From Mesocentrotus franciscanus (lineage: Eukaryota; Echinodermata; Echinoidea; Camarodonta; Strongylocentrotidae), in the NCBI GenBank assembly GCA_037976565.1, contig CP137667.1, forward strand, positions 2,306,390 through 2,370,389: a stretch of 64,000 nt of DNA. Direction: 5' to 3'. Of this stretch, positions 1 through 11,700 are shown in pieces. Each line of letters begins with the position of its first letter. Position 1 is the first letter of the stretch. The notes below the pieces were generated by a model. That model searched no databases and was not told where the DNA came from. It saw only the letters and a list, made by a program, of their open reading frames with translations. The position numbers were made by a program, and so were the translations under genes.

Positions 1-240
1 GACGCGTAGTGAAGAGGGGCGTCACCGCTTCTACTTCGCTTTTCTAGATCCGCCCCCAAATCAATCATATAGTTCAGGAGGTCAATATGCCCTTCTTTGA
101 AGCGATGTGGAGGGGTGTATTTCCATCAGGATCAAGACTGTGTAGCATGTCTAGCTTGGCATCACCTGTCTCGTCTTCTAGAATAGACCTTGTCTTTACA
201 AGATCGTCTTCCTTCACCGCTGTAAAAGCGCCATGTTCAT
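1..240 (-). pseudogene. Ankyrin-repeat protein 5' exon, frameshifted, cut by window edge
   Basis: Read on the minus strand from two close ATGs (238-240, 232-234), this encodes an ankyrin-protein N-terminus: FTAVKEDDLVKTRSILEDE, then GNTPLHIASKKG, then after a frame change IDLLNYMIDLGADLEKRS and APLHYA at the window edge. The TPLHIA and APLHYA cores with a 33-residue-like spacing are ankyrin-repeat signatures. Two single-base frame slips are visible: one between the ATGs and the FTAVKED frame (about 228) and one after IASKKG (about 96). Either this is a decayed copy or the bases are sequencing errors; the exons of the two intact genes in the window are clean, which favours decay. Ankyrin genes with this type of N-terminus are, to my knowledge, numerous in sea urchins. 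The protein's function is unknown. Confidence 0.6.
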
Positions 241-299
241 TCTGTCTTCTCTCTCGGTATGTGTATTTTCTGTCGCCATAGGAAGGTATTATGTATTTA

Positions 300-1640
300 A
301 TATATATATAAATAACATTGGGCAGAAAAGTCGACAGGGAAATTAACTGATCCAAAAAATTCAGTATTTAAATTTGAATGAACCAGGATAACATAGGATA
401 TAGAAAGATGTAGGTACTACAGATTAAAGAGATGATTGTTAGTCCGAAATCGAGGGAAAGCAGTGAGTACAGAAATAAACCTTTTCAGCTTGCTCTTTCG
501 TTTTGCAGACTAACATGATTAACATATTTTGAAAGCACTAAAGACATACAAGGACGAAATTTGATCATCTTCATTATCCCTCGTCTTGGGTTTCCTGCAT
601 TACGTGATGTTTCTGAAAGAGCGTTTATCCTATGCGATGACGTACAAGTTCAGAAAGACGTACTCTCCCTCTTATCGCTTCAAAGGGCGTTAATCCTAAC
701 CGGTGACGTACGTACAAGTTCAGTAATGCTCTCCCTCCTATCGCTTCAAAAGGGTATTCATCCGCTTTGGAATCCATTTCTTCATATCAAAAAGCCATCC
801 ACAGTCTCGTATACAGCATGCGATCTGCCTGGCCTACATCCCGACGTAATATCAACTCTGTAGACAAACATCTGATTTCCTGTCGACTCCGAGTAAGAGA
901 CTGATTCGCTTTATCTTGACTTCTATTGACATGACAATTTTAGAGAAAGCTGAGACACAATATAGCAAACATCTATTGATCCGTTTTTGCTAAAATTTAA
1001 ACCCAGCGTTGAATCTAAAGTCGTGTTGTATCCTTTGGCAGTTAGACCGAGTTTTCCTACATGTTTTAAAAATGAGCGTCGGATTTAACTGAATTAACCC
1101 AATTCCAATCGTAGAATCCAGATGTCACTGGTTTCGTGAGATTGTCTGCACGTCGTTGTTTCTTATCGCCGAACTACGCGTGCTCTTTGAACTCTTAGGA
1201 GAGATGTTCGGAATACAGTCATGTGATCCTGGGATGTTTTCGTAGAGTATTCTATTCCTATCAACCCGATATCTTATCAAGAACCGTATGACCTGACAAA
1301 GTTTGGTGTTCTTGTTTACATAATCGCTTTATGGATTAACAAACAAAGAAAATATTCAAAAAACGATCGAGGTATGACTAAAATATCCCTGATAAATCTA
1401 CTGCCTTTGTATCTATATCGAATGATAATATATGAAATAATTGCAGGAATTGATGGTGGTGTAAACACAGGTATCACATTTTGTATTTGATAAAGATCCA
1501 AAGTCTATACAATTCAAACAAGTTATGCCCCGATATGACTTTTATATGCCGAATTAAAACAAAAGTCTCACCAAGAATTCTTACCTTAGCCTTTTATTGA
1601 GTAAAAATTTGTTAAAACATCACAGAAAATCTGAAACACT
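300..1640. other. No gene or clear repeat seen
   Basis: AT-rich sequence with only short chance reading frames. Two imperfect copies of a segment containing GACGTAC, AAGTTCAG and CTCCCTC occur at about 640-690 and 700-745. I see no splice-bounded coding exon. Confidence 0.4.
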
Positions 1641-1649
1641 GTCTGTTAA

Positions 1650-1940
1650 TATTCGCTGAAAAAAAGACTGAAAGTTTCAATCATTTGGGAATCGCAGACA
1701 AAAAGCACTGTATGGCGTCCGCGCCCGCACAAAGACAATTTTAACACGTAAACCAATGGGGATCCCAGTAAACCAATGGGGATCGCAGGATATCGATAAT
1801 GAGGATGAGGGTAGAAACTTTTAACTAGGCCCTGTGGGCTATTGCTATGCCCTGTGAGTGGGGCATGGCTTGAAATCACGACTCCAATTTCGACCAATCA
1901 GATGGCTAGATTTCTAAAGTGAGGTATATAATTTACCCTA
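1650..1940 (-). repeat. Interspersed repeat family A, copy 1
   Basis: Its reverse complement matches 25665-25900: both carry CCCATTGGTTTACGTGTTAAAA, TTTGTGCG followed by a GGAC block, and an outer CACTT plus CATCTGATTGGTCGAAATT segment. Two dispersed copies about 24 kb apart in opposite orientation indicate a mobile or foldback family. A short internal duplication (AAACCAATGGGGATC, twice) is at 1750-1788. Confidence 0.6.
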
Positions 1941-2146
1941 CTCCTCAAAGCAGTCAATATATTCAAAGTAGGCCTATATTTTACCTGATTTACTTGATTT
2001 CACCATGCCCAAATCGGCAACACACTATGTCATTAACTAATATTATCATTGCATGACGAAATTCGAATGAGTCAACAATTACCCATTGGGTGGCTTCAAA
2101 AACAGATACAAAATAAATGTCTAGACTTGTCTGAATCGTTTACAGT

Positions 2147-4018
2147 AGTACTAGAAGTCTGTTTGGGTAGTACGTGTTAAGTCTATGGGAAAAAAATCCT
2201 TAAGTACAGGGTCAATGAGAACGAATGTTCAGAAAAGAGGATTTTTTGGACCGTGTAAAAAAGTGAATGGAAGTTTATTATGGATAGCGGTTGACTTATA
2301 ACACGTATACCAATGGATTGTGTACAAAATGAATATTTAGTGTACAATGTGAATGGAAGTTTATTATAGAGTAGACGTTCTTTTAACACGTATACTTATG
2401 AAATTTTGACATTTTTAATTTACATAGAGATTTTTCATTATATCTGGACTTTGTTTTTCAGAGCAAAAAGTGACTTATAACACGTGTGTCTACGTGATTT
2501 TGACATTTTTAATTTACATAGAGATTTTTCATTATCTCTCGACTTTATTTTCAGAGCAATAAGTGACTTATAACACGTGTGTCTATGTGATTTTGACCTT
2601 TTAAAAATTTTCTTAGAAATCTTTCATCGAATCATTACCCCTCTCCATCTCCATCGAATTGATACCCCTCTCCATCTCCATCGAATTGATACCCCTCTCC
2701 CTCTCCATCGAATACATACCTCTCATCATCCATAGAATACATACCTCTCATCATCCATCAAATACATACCTCTCATGTGATTTTGACCTTTTAAAAATTT
2801 TCTTAGAGATCTTCCATCGAATCATTACCCCTCTCCATCTCCATCGAATCATTACCCCTCTCCATCTCCATCGAATTGATACCCCTCTCCATCTCCATCG
2901 AATTGATACCCCCTCTCCCTCTCCATCGAATTGATACCCCTCTCCCTCTCCATCGACTTGATACTCCTCTCCCTCTCCATCGAATACATACCTCTCATCA
3001 TCCATCAAATACATACTCTCATCTCTCATAGAATATCATACCTCTCTTCATTCATCGTTATAGGGATTTTTCATTTTGGACTGTTAATGTTTTTGAGCAA
3101 AAAGTGAGTTATAACACATGTTTCTATGGGAATTTAGACATTTTGAATTTTACTCGTGTGTTTTTATGGGAAGTTTTGACGTTTTGGATATTGGATAGGT
3201 ATTTTCTTGTAGGACTTATAACAAGTGTGTCTATGGAATTTTGATTCTTTGGCTTTCTTTCTATACTTTGTGTTTGACTTTCTGAGGAATGTTTACAACG
3301 CCTTTGAAGGTTGAACCATTATCTATTGTTCGATCAACTAAGTAAAGGAACAAAGGGTATGTGTATTTACCCATATTACGATCCTCGCCTCGGGAGAGGA
3401 GTATTAAGTCGATGGAGAGGGAGAGGGGTATCAATTCGATGGAGAGGGAGAGGGGTATCAATTCGATGGAGATGGAGAGGGGTAATAATTCGATGGAGAT
3501 GGAGAGGGGTAATGATTCGATGGAAGATCTCTAAGAAAAATTTTAAAAGGTCAAAATCACTTAGACACACGTGTTATAAGTCACTTTTTGCTCTGAAAAT
3601 AAAGTCCAGAGATAATGAAAAATCTCTATGTAAATTAAAAATGTCAAAATCCCATAGACACACGTGTTATAAGTCACTTTTTGCTCTGAAAAATAAAGTC
3701 CAGATATAATGAAAAATCTCTATGTAAATTAAAAATGTCAAAATTTCATAAGTATACGTGTTAAAAGAACGTCTACTCTATAATAAACTTCCATTTACAT
3801 TGTACACTAAATATTCATTTTGTACACAATCCATTGGTATACGTGTTATAAGTCAACCGCTGTCCATAATAAACTTCCATTCACTTTGTACACAAAAAAA
3901 TCACGTTTTACACGGTCCAAAAATCCTCTTTTCTGAACATTCGTTCTCATTGACCCTGTACTTAAGGATTTTTTTCCCATAGACTTAACACGTACTACCC
4001 AAACAGACTTCTAGTACT
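2147..4018. mobile_element. Long foldback element with internal minisatellite arms
   Basis: The ends are exact inverted repeats (AGTACTAGAAGTCT at 2147-2160, its complement at 4005-4018) and the complementarity continues inward for several hundred bases on both arms (CGTGTTAAGTCTATGGG, GTCAATGAGAACGAATGTTCAG, ACACGTATACCAATGGATTG). The inner arms hold tandem copies of TCCATCGAATTGATACCCC and CTCTCCATC blocks (about 2630-2990), again in inverted orientation at about 3405-3530. No transposase frame is present, so this looks like a non-autonomous foldback element. The ORFs crossing it are translations of the repeats. Confidence 0.75.
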
Positions 4019-4400
4019 TCTGTTTACAAATCACGTGTACATTAAGTTATATATATGATGATAAAGTATATACGCTGATGTATATGCAGCAAAAAACCAT
4101 AATAAGACCCTATATGATACACATTGCCTTGTTTACGGCCTATATATTTATTTTTTTAGTATTCCTTTTCTCATTGATCCTTTTCTTTTCAAACTGAACA
4201 TCACATAGTATCAACACGAATTATGCTGTTTTACATAATTAAATATACACTGTTGCTCATAAAGTTGGAGTATTTTTTAAACCCCAGTTTATGGAATGAT
4301 TTTGACAATGATTTATTCCTAATAGATCTAGATAATAGTTTACATTCTCAGATTTTATTTAATAATAATTTGCAAGTGTTTGTTTTGCGGCTCGGTGTAA

Positions 4401-4662
4401 AAATGTCAGAGGAAAAAAGTCAGAGGTAAAAATGTCAGAGGTAAAAATGTCAGAGGTAAAAATGTCAGAGGTAAAAATGTTAGAGGAAAAAATGTCAGAG
4501 GTAAAAATGTCAGAGGAAAAAATGTCAGAGGTAAAAATGTCAGAGGAAAAAATGTCAGAGGTAAAAATGTCAGAGGTAAAAATGTCAGAGGAAAAAATGT
4601 CAGAGGTAAAAATGTCAGAGGAAAAAATGTCAGAGGTAAAAATGTCAGAGGTAAAAATGTAA
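4401..4662 (+). repeat. 15-bp minisatellite, unit GTAAAAATGTCAGAG
   Basis: About 17 tandem units, some with GGAAAAAATGTCAGA instead. Because 15 is a multiple of 3, all frames stay open and translate to MSEVK or FLPLT repeats; I treat these as non-coding. Each unit junction reads CAGAG|GTAAAA, a donor-like string. An inverse-orientation array of the same unit lies at 7556-7865. Confidence 0.9.
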
Positions 4663-4975
4663 AAACAAAAGCATGTGACAAGTTTGTTTTGGTTACACCG
4701 GGTTATATATTAGGCTTATCGAAAAAGAACAGCGAGGGATATTCTGCAGTCGTTATTTCACCGCTGCTTTATTTTCCACTTTCCCAGTTTAAATTTATTT
4801 ACCTTTCGGCCCCAAATTGTGACTTTTTGCCCGATTATTGCCGAAGGAAGACGGGGGGAGGGGGGAGGGTATTCTTCTTCTGGGGCACGGTGACCCGGCT
4901 GCTCTCCCCCTTCCTCTTATATATATGCTTTGCTATATCCTTCCGTACAGTGGCCAATGCCTAGGCAGAGCAAAA

Positions 4976-5356
4976 ATATATTGAATAAGGCAGACTAATG
5001 GGACATGGTTGCTACTCCGAGTTTCGCGCCTTGCAAGCGATCATCAGGCAGCTGATAGCATTCTTAAAAGTACATGATAACCCTACAACCTTGGTACAAA
5101 TACGCTTAAAATAAGATTTCACTAATAAAATACAATTAGAATTGCTCATGAGTAATTCTTATTGTATTGTATTCAGGTATTGTATTAGTATTATTGTATT
5201 AGTTAAGTCTTATTTTGAGCGTATTTGTACCAAGGTTGTAGAGGAATCATGCACTTTTAAGAATGATATCAGTATGTCTGATGATCGCTTGCAAGGCGTG
5301 AAACTCGAGTAGCAACCATGCATGTCCCATTAGTCTGCCTTATTCAATATTTATAT
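4976..5356. mobile_element. Foldback/MITE, about 380 bp
   Basis: Left end TTGAATAAGGCAGACTAATG then GGACATGGTTGC; the right end is the reverse complement (GTCCCATTAGTCTGCC, TTATTCAA). Internal inverted blocks include CGCGCCTTGCAAGCGATCATC and TTTGTACCAAGGTTGTA. ATA/TAT flanks are consistent with insertion in AT-rich DNA. There is no coding capacity. Confidence 0.8.
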
Positions 5357-5359
5357 ATT

Positions 5360-7550
5360 ATGCTTTTGTATAAGCAAATGGTACTGGTACACTGAGCAAA
5401 CTTTTGGGGAAAAAGATTTCTAAAATCGAGAAGTTCGGCCATGTTTTATAGGCTGAGTTGTCGCTCCATGGTGTAATCATTAAATAAAAAGAAAAGTCAG
5501 TACAGCCCCCAAAATAGGATCAGATATCTGTGAATCTCCCCCACTTCTCCTTCACTTTTGAAGATTGTTGGACATTTTAACTGCGTGGCAATGACTACTA
5601 TGTAATTTCCAATAAATGCATATTTCCGACAATTACACTTTCTTGTGAGCTTGGTATTTTGATACTCTGAAACAAAGCAGAAAGCCATGTTATCAATGCT
5701 AACCGCACCATCACAATGATCACATTCCAGAAGAGCGCGCGCTTTGCACTAAAATATTGTCGATTACTATTGCGGTATAAATAGTGTGGGAAAAAATCAT
5801 TAAGCAGTTTTGTTACTCCGATACAAAGCAGAAAGCCGCCCATGTTACATCAATTAAAGAGAAGGTTGAGTTCTGGGGAAAGGTGAAAAATAATGTTCGT
5901 TATCATTCTTATTATGCAAGTGTGGAAGAACATCAAAGAAAAAAATTATTCCCTGAAAAGAATGGCTCTAATCTATTTCAAATGCCTTCATATCCCAGAT
6001 ATGACAGTTGAATATGACATATGAATTTGTGGAATTTCTGTGCGATCTTAATAATTGAGTCCATTTTTCAATTATCTCATTCAATCTTAATATTCTATGT
6101 ACTTACTTCCTAAAAGCCAAATAATTGTAGCGGTAATGAAATTTACGATTTGTTTTGGTCTTAGAAAAGTTCGTTCGCCTCCTTGCACTGTTCGCATTCT
6201 CTTAATATTTGCTTTTATTCTCAGTTGCCAGTTATTGGGTCAAACTGGTTGTCATGGATGTAAACAGGAAGGGACGCTACGTATTTGTAAAACATGTGGG
6301 GTCCATGACTCCATTGATTTGATTTGATTTTGATTTATTTATTTCTGTTTGATTTTCTTTTTCTTTTGCAGTTTTACAAACATATAACAAACAAATCATT
6401 GCAAATTTTACAACATGACAAAAGAGCAGTGGCGGATTCAGGGGGCGGGCCCGGGCCCCTACAGTTAGGCTGGCCGTAACTAATCGAAAACTTTAACCAG
6501 GAGGGTTGACAAAGTAAGCAAAGCTTGATAGCATATACCCTCAATGGATACATATAATAATACAAATATGGAGGAAAAAATATTGGTAAAAGGGAAAAAA
6601 GAAAGAGGGGTGTATATTGGGTTATTCATAGGTTTGTCAATGCATGCTCCAATTATCATTCAAATAATTGCCTCCAGGATTGTTATATTTTCGGCCCGTT
6701 TGCGTTCTTTGGAGTTAATAAAGATGTCGAGTGAAAGAGTTAAAGATCGAAAGAGCACAAACGTGAGAGTTATAAGTTACGAGGCCGATGAGTAATGGCG
6801 GGCCGGAGAGCTCAACTCTGGAGGTTAAGTTCGCAAAATTAATAAAGTTCTTTTCGACATGGGTGTGTATGGTGCCGAGGATTAATTTGACGCAATGCGT
6901 CGTAGTGATGCGCCCTTTTAAAGGGGTCACACGTGGAGGGTTTAAAATGGGGATGAGCTTCTGAATCGAGACGGTCGTTTACTTTTTGGAGCGAGTTTTT
7001 AGTTTTCGGAGCGACTTCTTGATTTTCTTATTCTTACTCCACTTCCTTTGCCGCCATGAGGTGTTAAAGTTTTAGCAGAGTCCGGGGCGCCCAGCCCATG
7101 TGACTTTTCGTGATTCGTCGTGATTATATGTAATTATTTGTAATAAATGCACTACTCACTCACTTTAACACTTGACTTTTGTAGAGAACTTTCATTTCTT
7201 CGTTTGGACTTTGTTCGTCTCTGGAACGCTACACGGGCTAGGTTGTAGACTGCCACCGGCCAAACCGGTCCATTTCACAAACATTAACACATCAACCAAT
7301 TCAAAATATCGAAAAATGACATTCATACATATATATGCAAGCCTGATCACACAAAAAATAAGTTTCAAAATCTATTTTCCACATTCTATTATCCTCAGGA
7401 CATGTACGAAATACAATACACAGCCATTTATAAAATTTACATTATGATATGGAAGAAAGGAATAAAATAGACTAGCCCATGCAGTAGCTATACGTCTCGA
7501 CATTCTGTGTGATAAAAGTGCTGAGATATTATGACGGCACTCATTTTTTT
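5360..7550. other. No gene supported; short repeat remnants
   Basis: Scattered short frames without splice context. At about 6425-6460 is a fragment beginning AGTGGCGGATTCAGGG, related to the ends of the terminal-inverted-repeat element at 26158-26327. The remainder shows no coding pattern that I recognise. Confidence 0.4.
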
Positions 7551-7555
7551 TTGCT

Positions 7556-7865
7556 TGTACCTCTGACATTTTTACCTCTGACATTTTTACCTCTGACATT
7601 TTTTCCTCTGACATTTTTACCTCTGACATTCTTTCCTCCGACATTTTTACCTCTGACAATTTTTCCTCTGACATTTTTACCTCTGACATTTTTTCCTCTG
7701 ACATTTTTACCTCTGACATTTTTACCTCTGACATTTTTACCTCTGACATTTTTTCCTCTGACATTTTTACCTCTGACATTTTTACCTCTGACATTTTTGG
7801 CTCTGACATTTTTACCTCTGAATTTTTTTCCTCTGACATTTTTACCTCTGACATTTTTACCTGGC
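7556..7865 (-). repeat. 15-bp minisatellite, inverse copy of the 4401 array
   Basis: About 20 tandem CTCTGACATTTTTAC units, the reverse complement of the 4401-4662 unit, with variants (TTTTTCCTCTGACA, one GGCTCTGACA). All frames are open for periodicity reasons only. The two arrays lie about 2.9 kb apart in opposite orientation, so they could pair as a large hairpin. Confidence 0.9.
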
Positions 7866-8059
7866 ACCTCACAGTTACGAGGCCATTACTTTGCCACTGA
7901 ATCACGACTGTACGCAGCGGGGCTAGGGTAGGGGGCAGTCCCCACAAATATTTATAAAAATAAAAAAAATCAATAAATTATCAATCATTCATTGCATTTT
8001 TCGCCGGTCCCCAATATAGGAAATATTCCTCTGTGCGGTCATGCATTATGGTTCAATTA

Positions 8060-8472
8060 TGTTTTGACAGGTTGTATCGGAACATTAGCAATTTCGACAG
8101 ATGGTAAATGGTTGGACTTTCTGAATCGAGATGTTACATGAATAACCTCAGTTTTATCCTCATTTAACTTCAAATCATTAGCAGTGGACCAAGCTTTGAT
8201 ATCATGTATATACATCTTTCAAGTTTGGTAATGACAGAATGGTCGGAATCACGTTTCAAAACAACATAAACTTGGGTGTCATCTGCATATATCATTCGGC
8301 CTAAACCATGCGCTTCAATAATATCTTCAAGTGGTGCAGTGTATAAAGTAAATGACAAAGGGCCGATGACAGATCCCTGAGGAACACCTTCAAGTGGTAC
8401 ATGAGGTTTGGATAAAGAGTCATTAATGACAATAGATTGAGAACGATTCATAAAATATGTCTTGTAGACCAT
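8060..8472 (-). mobile_element. LINE reverse-transcriptase fragment (CR1/L2-like)
   Basis: The minus-strand frame contains SIVINDSLSKPHVPLEGV, then VPQGSVIGPLSFTLYTAPL and MIYADDTQVYVV, which are RT motifs B and C of non-LTR retrotransposons (the YADD box is intact). After about 8215 the frame slips but homologous-looking text continues (SANDLKLNEDKTEVIHVTS-type). Endonuclease and fingers are missing, so this is a dead 5'- and 3'-truncated copy. The CR1/L2-type grouping is inferred from the VPQGSVxGP and YADDTQ wording. Confidence 0.85.
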
Positions 8473-8559
8473 AGATTCCCTGAGATGTCGTTCTCAAGAT
8501 TGGGCTGTAGTCATGCTGGTATATGGGAGCTACATGTACATGTATGTGCTTAATTAACC

Positions 8560-8975
8560 CTGATTCTTTACAGGAGAAGATGGTAGAAAGATGTGTGGTG
8601 TGAAACTGTCCGATAGAAAGAACACATGTGAGCTCGTGGAAAGGTTGGGTCTGGAAGAAACTGTGGTGGAAGTGGTAAAGAGAAGTGGATTCAGCTGGAT
8701 GGGCCATGTGTTGAGAAAGGGAAGATGATGAACCTGTGAAAAGAGCTTGTTATCTGGAATTGGATGGCATGAGAGGGAAAAGAAGACCAAAGATTTCATG
8801 GAAAGATATGGTAAAGAAAGCAGTAAGGTTGGGCTAAATGAGGAGGATGGTGAAGAAAAAAAGAGAGGGAGGGAGTGTCATCATGGTGCGAAAGTCAGTA
8901 ACCCCTCATAATTAGAGGGAAAATGCTGACATTCATAAATGATGAGGACGTAGTGATAGAAGTCTCTTTTAAGAT
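8560..8975 (+). mobile_element. 3' end of a LINE (RTE-like C-terminus), copy 1
   Basis: The plus-strand frame reads MCGVKLSDRKNTCELVERLG, FSWMGHVLRKG, then after a frame break VKRACYLELDGMRGKRRPK and ISWKDMVKKAVRLGLNEED. This WMGHVLR ... GKRRPK ... WKDMV layout is the distal C-terminus typical of RTE/CR1-type LINE reverse transcriptases. It ends in AACCCCTCATAA, then a GATGA-rich tail. A second truncated copy is at 36650-36900 with the same tail. Confidence 0.65.
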
Positions 8976-9804
8976 ATATGTATTCTCTGCTGGTTGAGCT
9001 TCATACCATCAACAAATCCAAGCATTACTTGTTGGTGTTAATATTTGTGTTTAGTTTTAGCTACATTTATTGTTAGGTACCTCATAAAATACTTTAGAAA
9101 GACTCCACATATTTACATAGATTCCCCATAGGTATGACATCCTTACTTATTTCCCCTTATTTTTTGTTTAAAATCTTCTTTAAAGGATCCTAAGTAGCAT
9201 GAATGTGAGTGTACATGAAATAAATCTATTGATAATGGAGATCCTTTCTCATTTGATATATTTGAGTCTAGTTAACGTATGAACTCAGAATTGTACTCTT
9301 GATAATGCTTTATTCATGTTATGCGCATGCAGATAAGATGCATATAAGTATCTTTGTAAAATCATGAAGGGTGCATTTATTGACAGGCTGAACTGGGTTT
9401 TTGTGTGGTGTTATTTCTACATGCATTAGAAGGGTGGATAACAGATAAGATGGGTCTTTATATCTAGTACATGTGTTACAAATTTTTAAAATCTTCTCAG
9501 TCCCAAATGCCAATTTGTTTTATGTCAGTGGTATGTCATACTCTAGACAGCTTCATGGCTACATACCGAGCTGAGGATTTCCCTTCTGAGCAAAGTGTAG
9601 AACTCCAATTTGTCATGGCTCTTTGTGGAACTATAACGAGTTACAAGTAGAAAGTAAACCTGCTTGAGTGACCACCTGTCTGTAGTGACCCCCACCCCTT
9701 TTCGCATGAAGTTACCCCCCAGCATTGTAAGATGTATCAAAGGACCACCATTACCAATTTACTCCCTACAGCAGTCTGTATATACAAGGCTTTACTGTAC
9801 CTAG

Positions 9805-9910
9805 TGGAAGAACAACAAATTCAATTCTTAGTGGAGTTGTGGCTGGTAAGTATATCGTATCAAGGAGTAGAGAAGCACAGCAATTTGTGGAGAAAGTATT
9901 GTACTTGCAG
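9805..9910 (+). CDS. Candidate exon of an unidentified plus-strand gene
   Basis: Bounded by a plausible acceptor (TTTACTGTACCTAG before 9805) and a GT after TTGCAG at 9910. In one frame it reads GRTTNSILSGVVAGKYIVS then RSREAQQFVEKVLYLQ, without stops and with protein-like composition. An alternative donor, CTG|GTAAGT, sits at 9844 in another frame. I recognise no family; the look is that of a helical-repeat protein. Confidence 0.3.
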
Positions 9911-10420
9911 GTATTAGAAGGAATAGACAGTCAAAGCCTAACCAGAATGTGCATGCACTTATATACTTATGGGAAGGAATCAATTAATCTAACATTGTTT
10001 TTAAAGTTTTGCAGATTTTCCCACCAATTACTAACCCCAACATTTTCCAAGTTGTAAAATATTCTGAAAGGAACCCACCACCTTTGAGCACTGAGCCTCC
10101 TCTGCACATCTTGCATGCAAAAAAGTACTAGTCAAACCCGGCTGCTTTAGTGGCCTTCTGTGAAGAATGACCACCTGTTTTTCTCGTCTCCCATGAGTGG
10201 TTTTTATGTACAGGTTTTAATGTATATACCTGTACAGCTATGGTATAGAGTCAAGTTCAGTAGACTTACATTCCTGTTCCAGTCATATTTCTACCTCTGA
10301 GAAATGTATCAAGTACTTTGTATTATTAGACATTGCTGCATCGAGTGAGGGGAGAGAGTATTTAGCTAATAATCCTAACTGCAGTCAATTAACTGATACA
10401 CACATTTACTGCACTCCTAG

Positions 10421-10457
10421 CCAAACCAGCTTCTAAGACTCTCAACAAGCTCAAAAA
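10421..10457 (+). CDS. Candidate short exon, unidentified gene
   Basis: A 37-nt interval between TTTACTGCACTCCTAG and a strong donor AAAAA|GTAAGTAGG. Joined in phase 0 to the 9805-9910 candidate it reads PNQLLRLSTSSK. In that phase it does not join directly to the next candidate exon (11322), so at least one exon would be missing or one of these calls is wrong. Confidence 0.22.
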
Positions 10458-11321
10458 GTAAGTAGGCTATAATAATTACTAATTAAAAAAATCAAAGATT
10501 CTGCTGTATACTAACAACTATCAGTGGTGTTCATGCATGGTCCTGCTACATATGTTTCATCAACAATTTCTCCGAATTGTACAGAGCAAATAAAGAGCTG
10601 CAAATAGGAGTTTAAAAAGTTAAAATTTGATAGTTTTCTTCTCTCAAACTTAACTGATCCTTTCTCTCACCCACATGCTTTTTATCAAGACCTATCCATC
10701 ACGGATATGTTTTTTTAACTCTAACATTGTCTTGCATTATTGAACCACAAGCCAAGACTTTAAGAGATGTTAGGAACTATAACCAGGCTGTAAAGTTTGA
10801 TGTACAAAATGAGACGAAAAAGTCCTAAATATTTACTAGCCTGCGTAAATGCCATTAGTCCATTACCACCTTAAAGATTTGTTTAGTCACTATAAATTTA
10901 TAATGCATTATTCCACCATACCAATGTTTGTTAAGCATATTGAGGACTATTAATACAAGTGCTCAATCTGTTCATAATAAGAGTACACCCATATCTCTTC
11001 TTCTATTTACCAGCCTGCTTCTAATGGCTTTGTACAACCCGAGTATCAACCACAAAGGTCTTCAAACTCTCACGTACACCAAGGATAAGCCTTATATCTG
11101 ACTTGTTGGGGATTTAAAAAAACATCGAAATATATGATGTCAAATCATGCAAAGGTTTCAATTATTTGAGAAGGTGTGACATCACAAACTAATGACTGAG
11201 TTGTCAATTTGTCTCATTGCTGTATTGATTTTCAATATTTTTCATGTGATTGAATGTGTAACCCTCTTTTCTGCTTTTAAAATAAAAGATGAAAACTATT
11301 ATGTTTGATATTTGTGAGTAG

Positions 11322-11432
11322 GAGAGAAGCATACTGAACTCAAGACTTCACACACTGCTCCTGGTAGGGCTGGTACAATCTCTTATCATGGAGAACACTG
11401 AACGACCTCTACTAATGGATGTCAAACATAAG
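11322..11432 (+). CDS. Candidate exon, unidentified helical protein
   Basis: The 111-nt interval runs from TTTGTGAGTAG|GAGAGAAGC to CATAAG|GTGAGTATC and is open in one frame for all 37 codons: ERSILNSRLHTLLLVGLVQ then SLIMENTERPLLMDVKHK. It joins in phase 0 to the acceptor at 12299. The leucine-rich amphipathic character suggests a HEAT/armadillo-type segment, but I cannot name the family. Confidence 0.4.
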
Positions 11433-11554
11433 GTGAGTATCATATCAAAATATATTGTACCATTCTCATATATATTATGTTTACTGATGGGAGATAATTG
11501 TTGTTTGCTGGTTTGTGTGTTTTACTGACAGCTAAGAAAGCATGTGTATACTTG

Positions 11555-11700
11555 TTAGTAAGCAACCTGGGTACCGATGGCTTTAAGTCATGAGGATTAA
11601 TGCCTTACCAAAGGGCACTAGCAAATCGATTTGGTTTTGAACCCGGGACCTCTTGGTTACGAGACCACTCCTCTACCACTGCGCCATCGCGCGTCCTCTT
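11555..11700 (-). mobile_element. tRNA-derived SINE head
   Basis: The minus strand shows a tRNA-like pol III promoter: box A-like TGGCGCAGTGGTAGAGG and box B-like GGGTTCAAAACC, separated by TCTCGTAACCAAGAGGTCCC. It is followed by CTTTGGTAAGGCATTAATCC, a body segment shared with the SINEs at 24237 and 33380. The 3' part is missing. Confidence 0.75.

Noticed and set aside
4432..4681. MSEVK / FLPLT repeat proteins, also 7372-7947
   Set aside because: Products of a 15-bp tandem repeat open in all frames; no splice or start context.
11640..11700. A genuine tRNA gene on the minus strand
   Set aside because: Box A and B are present but acceptor-stem pairing and a proper anticodon arm are not; it continues into a SINE body.
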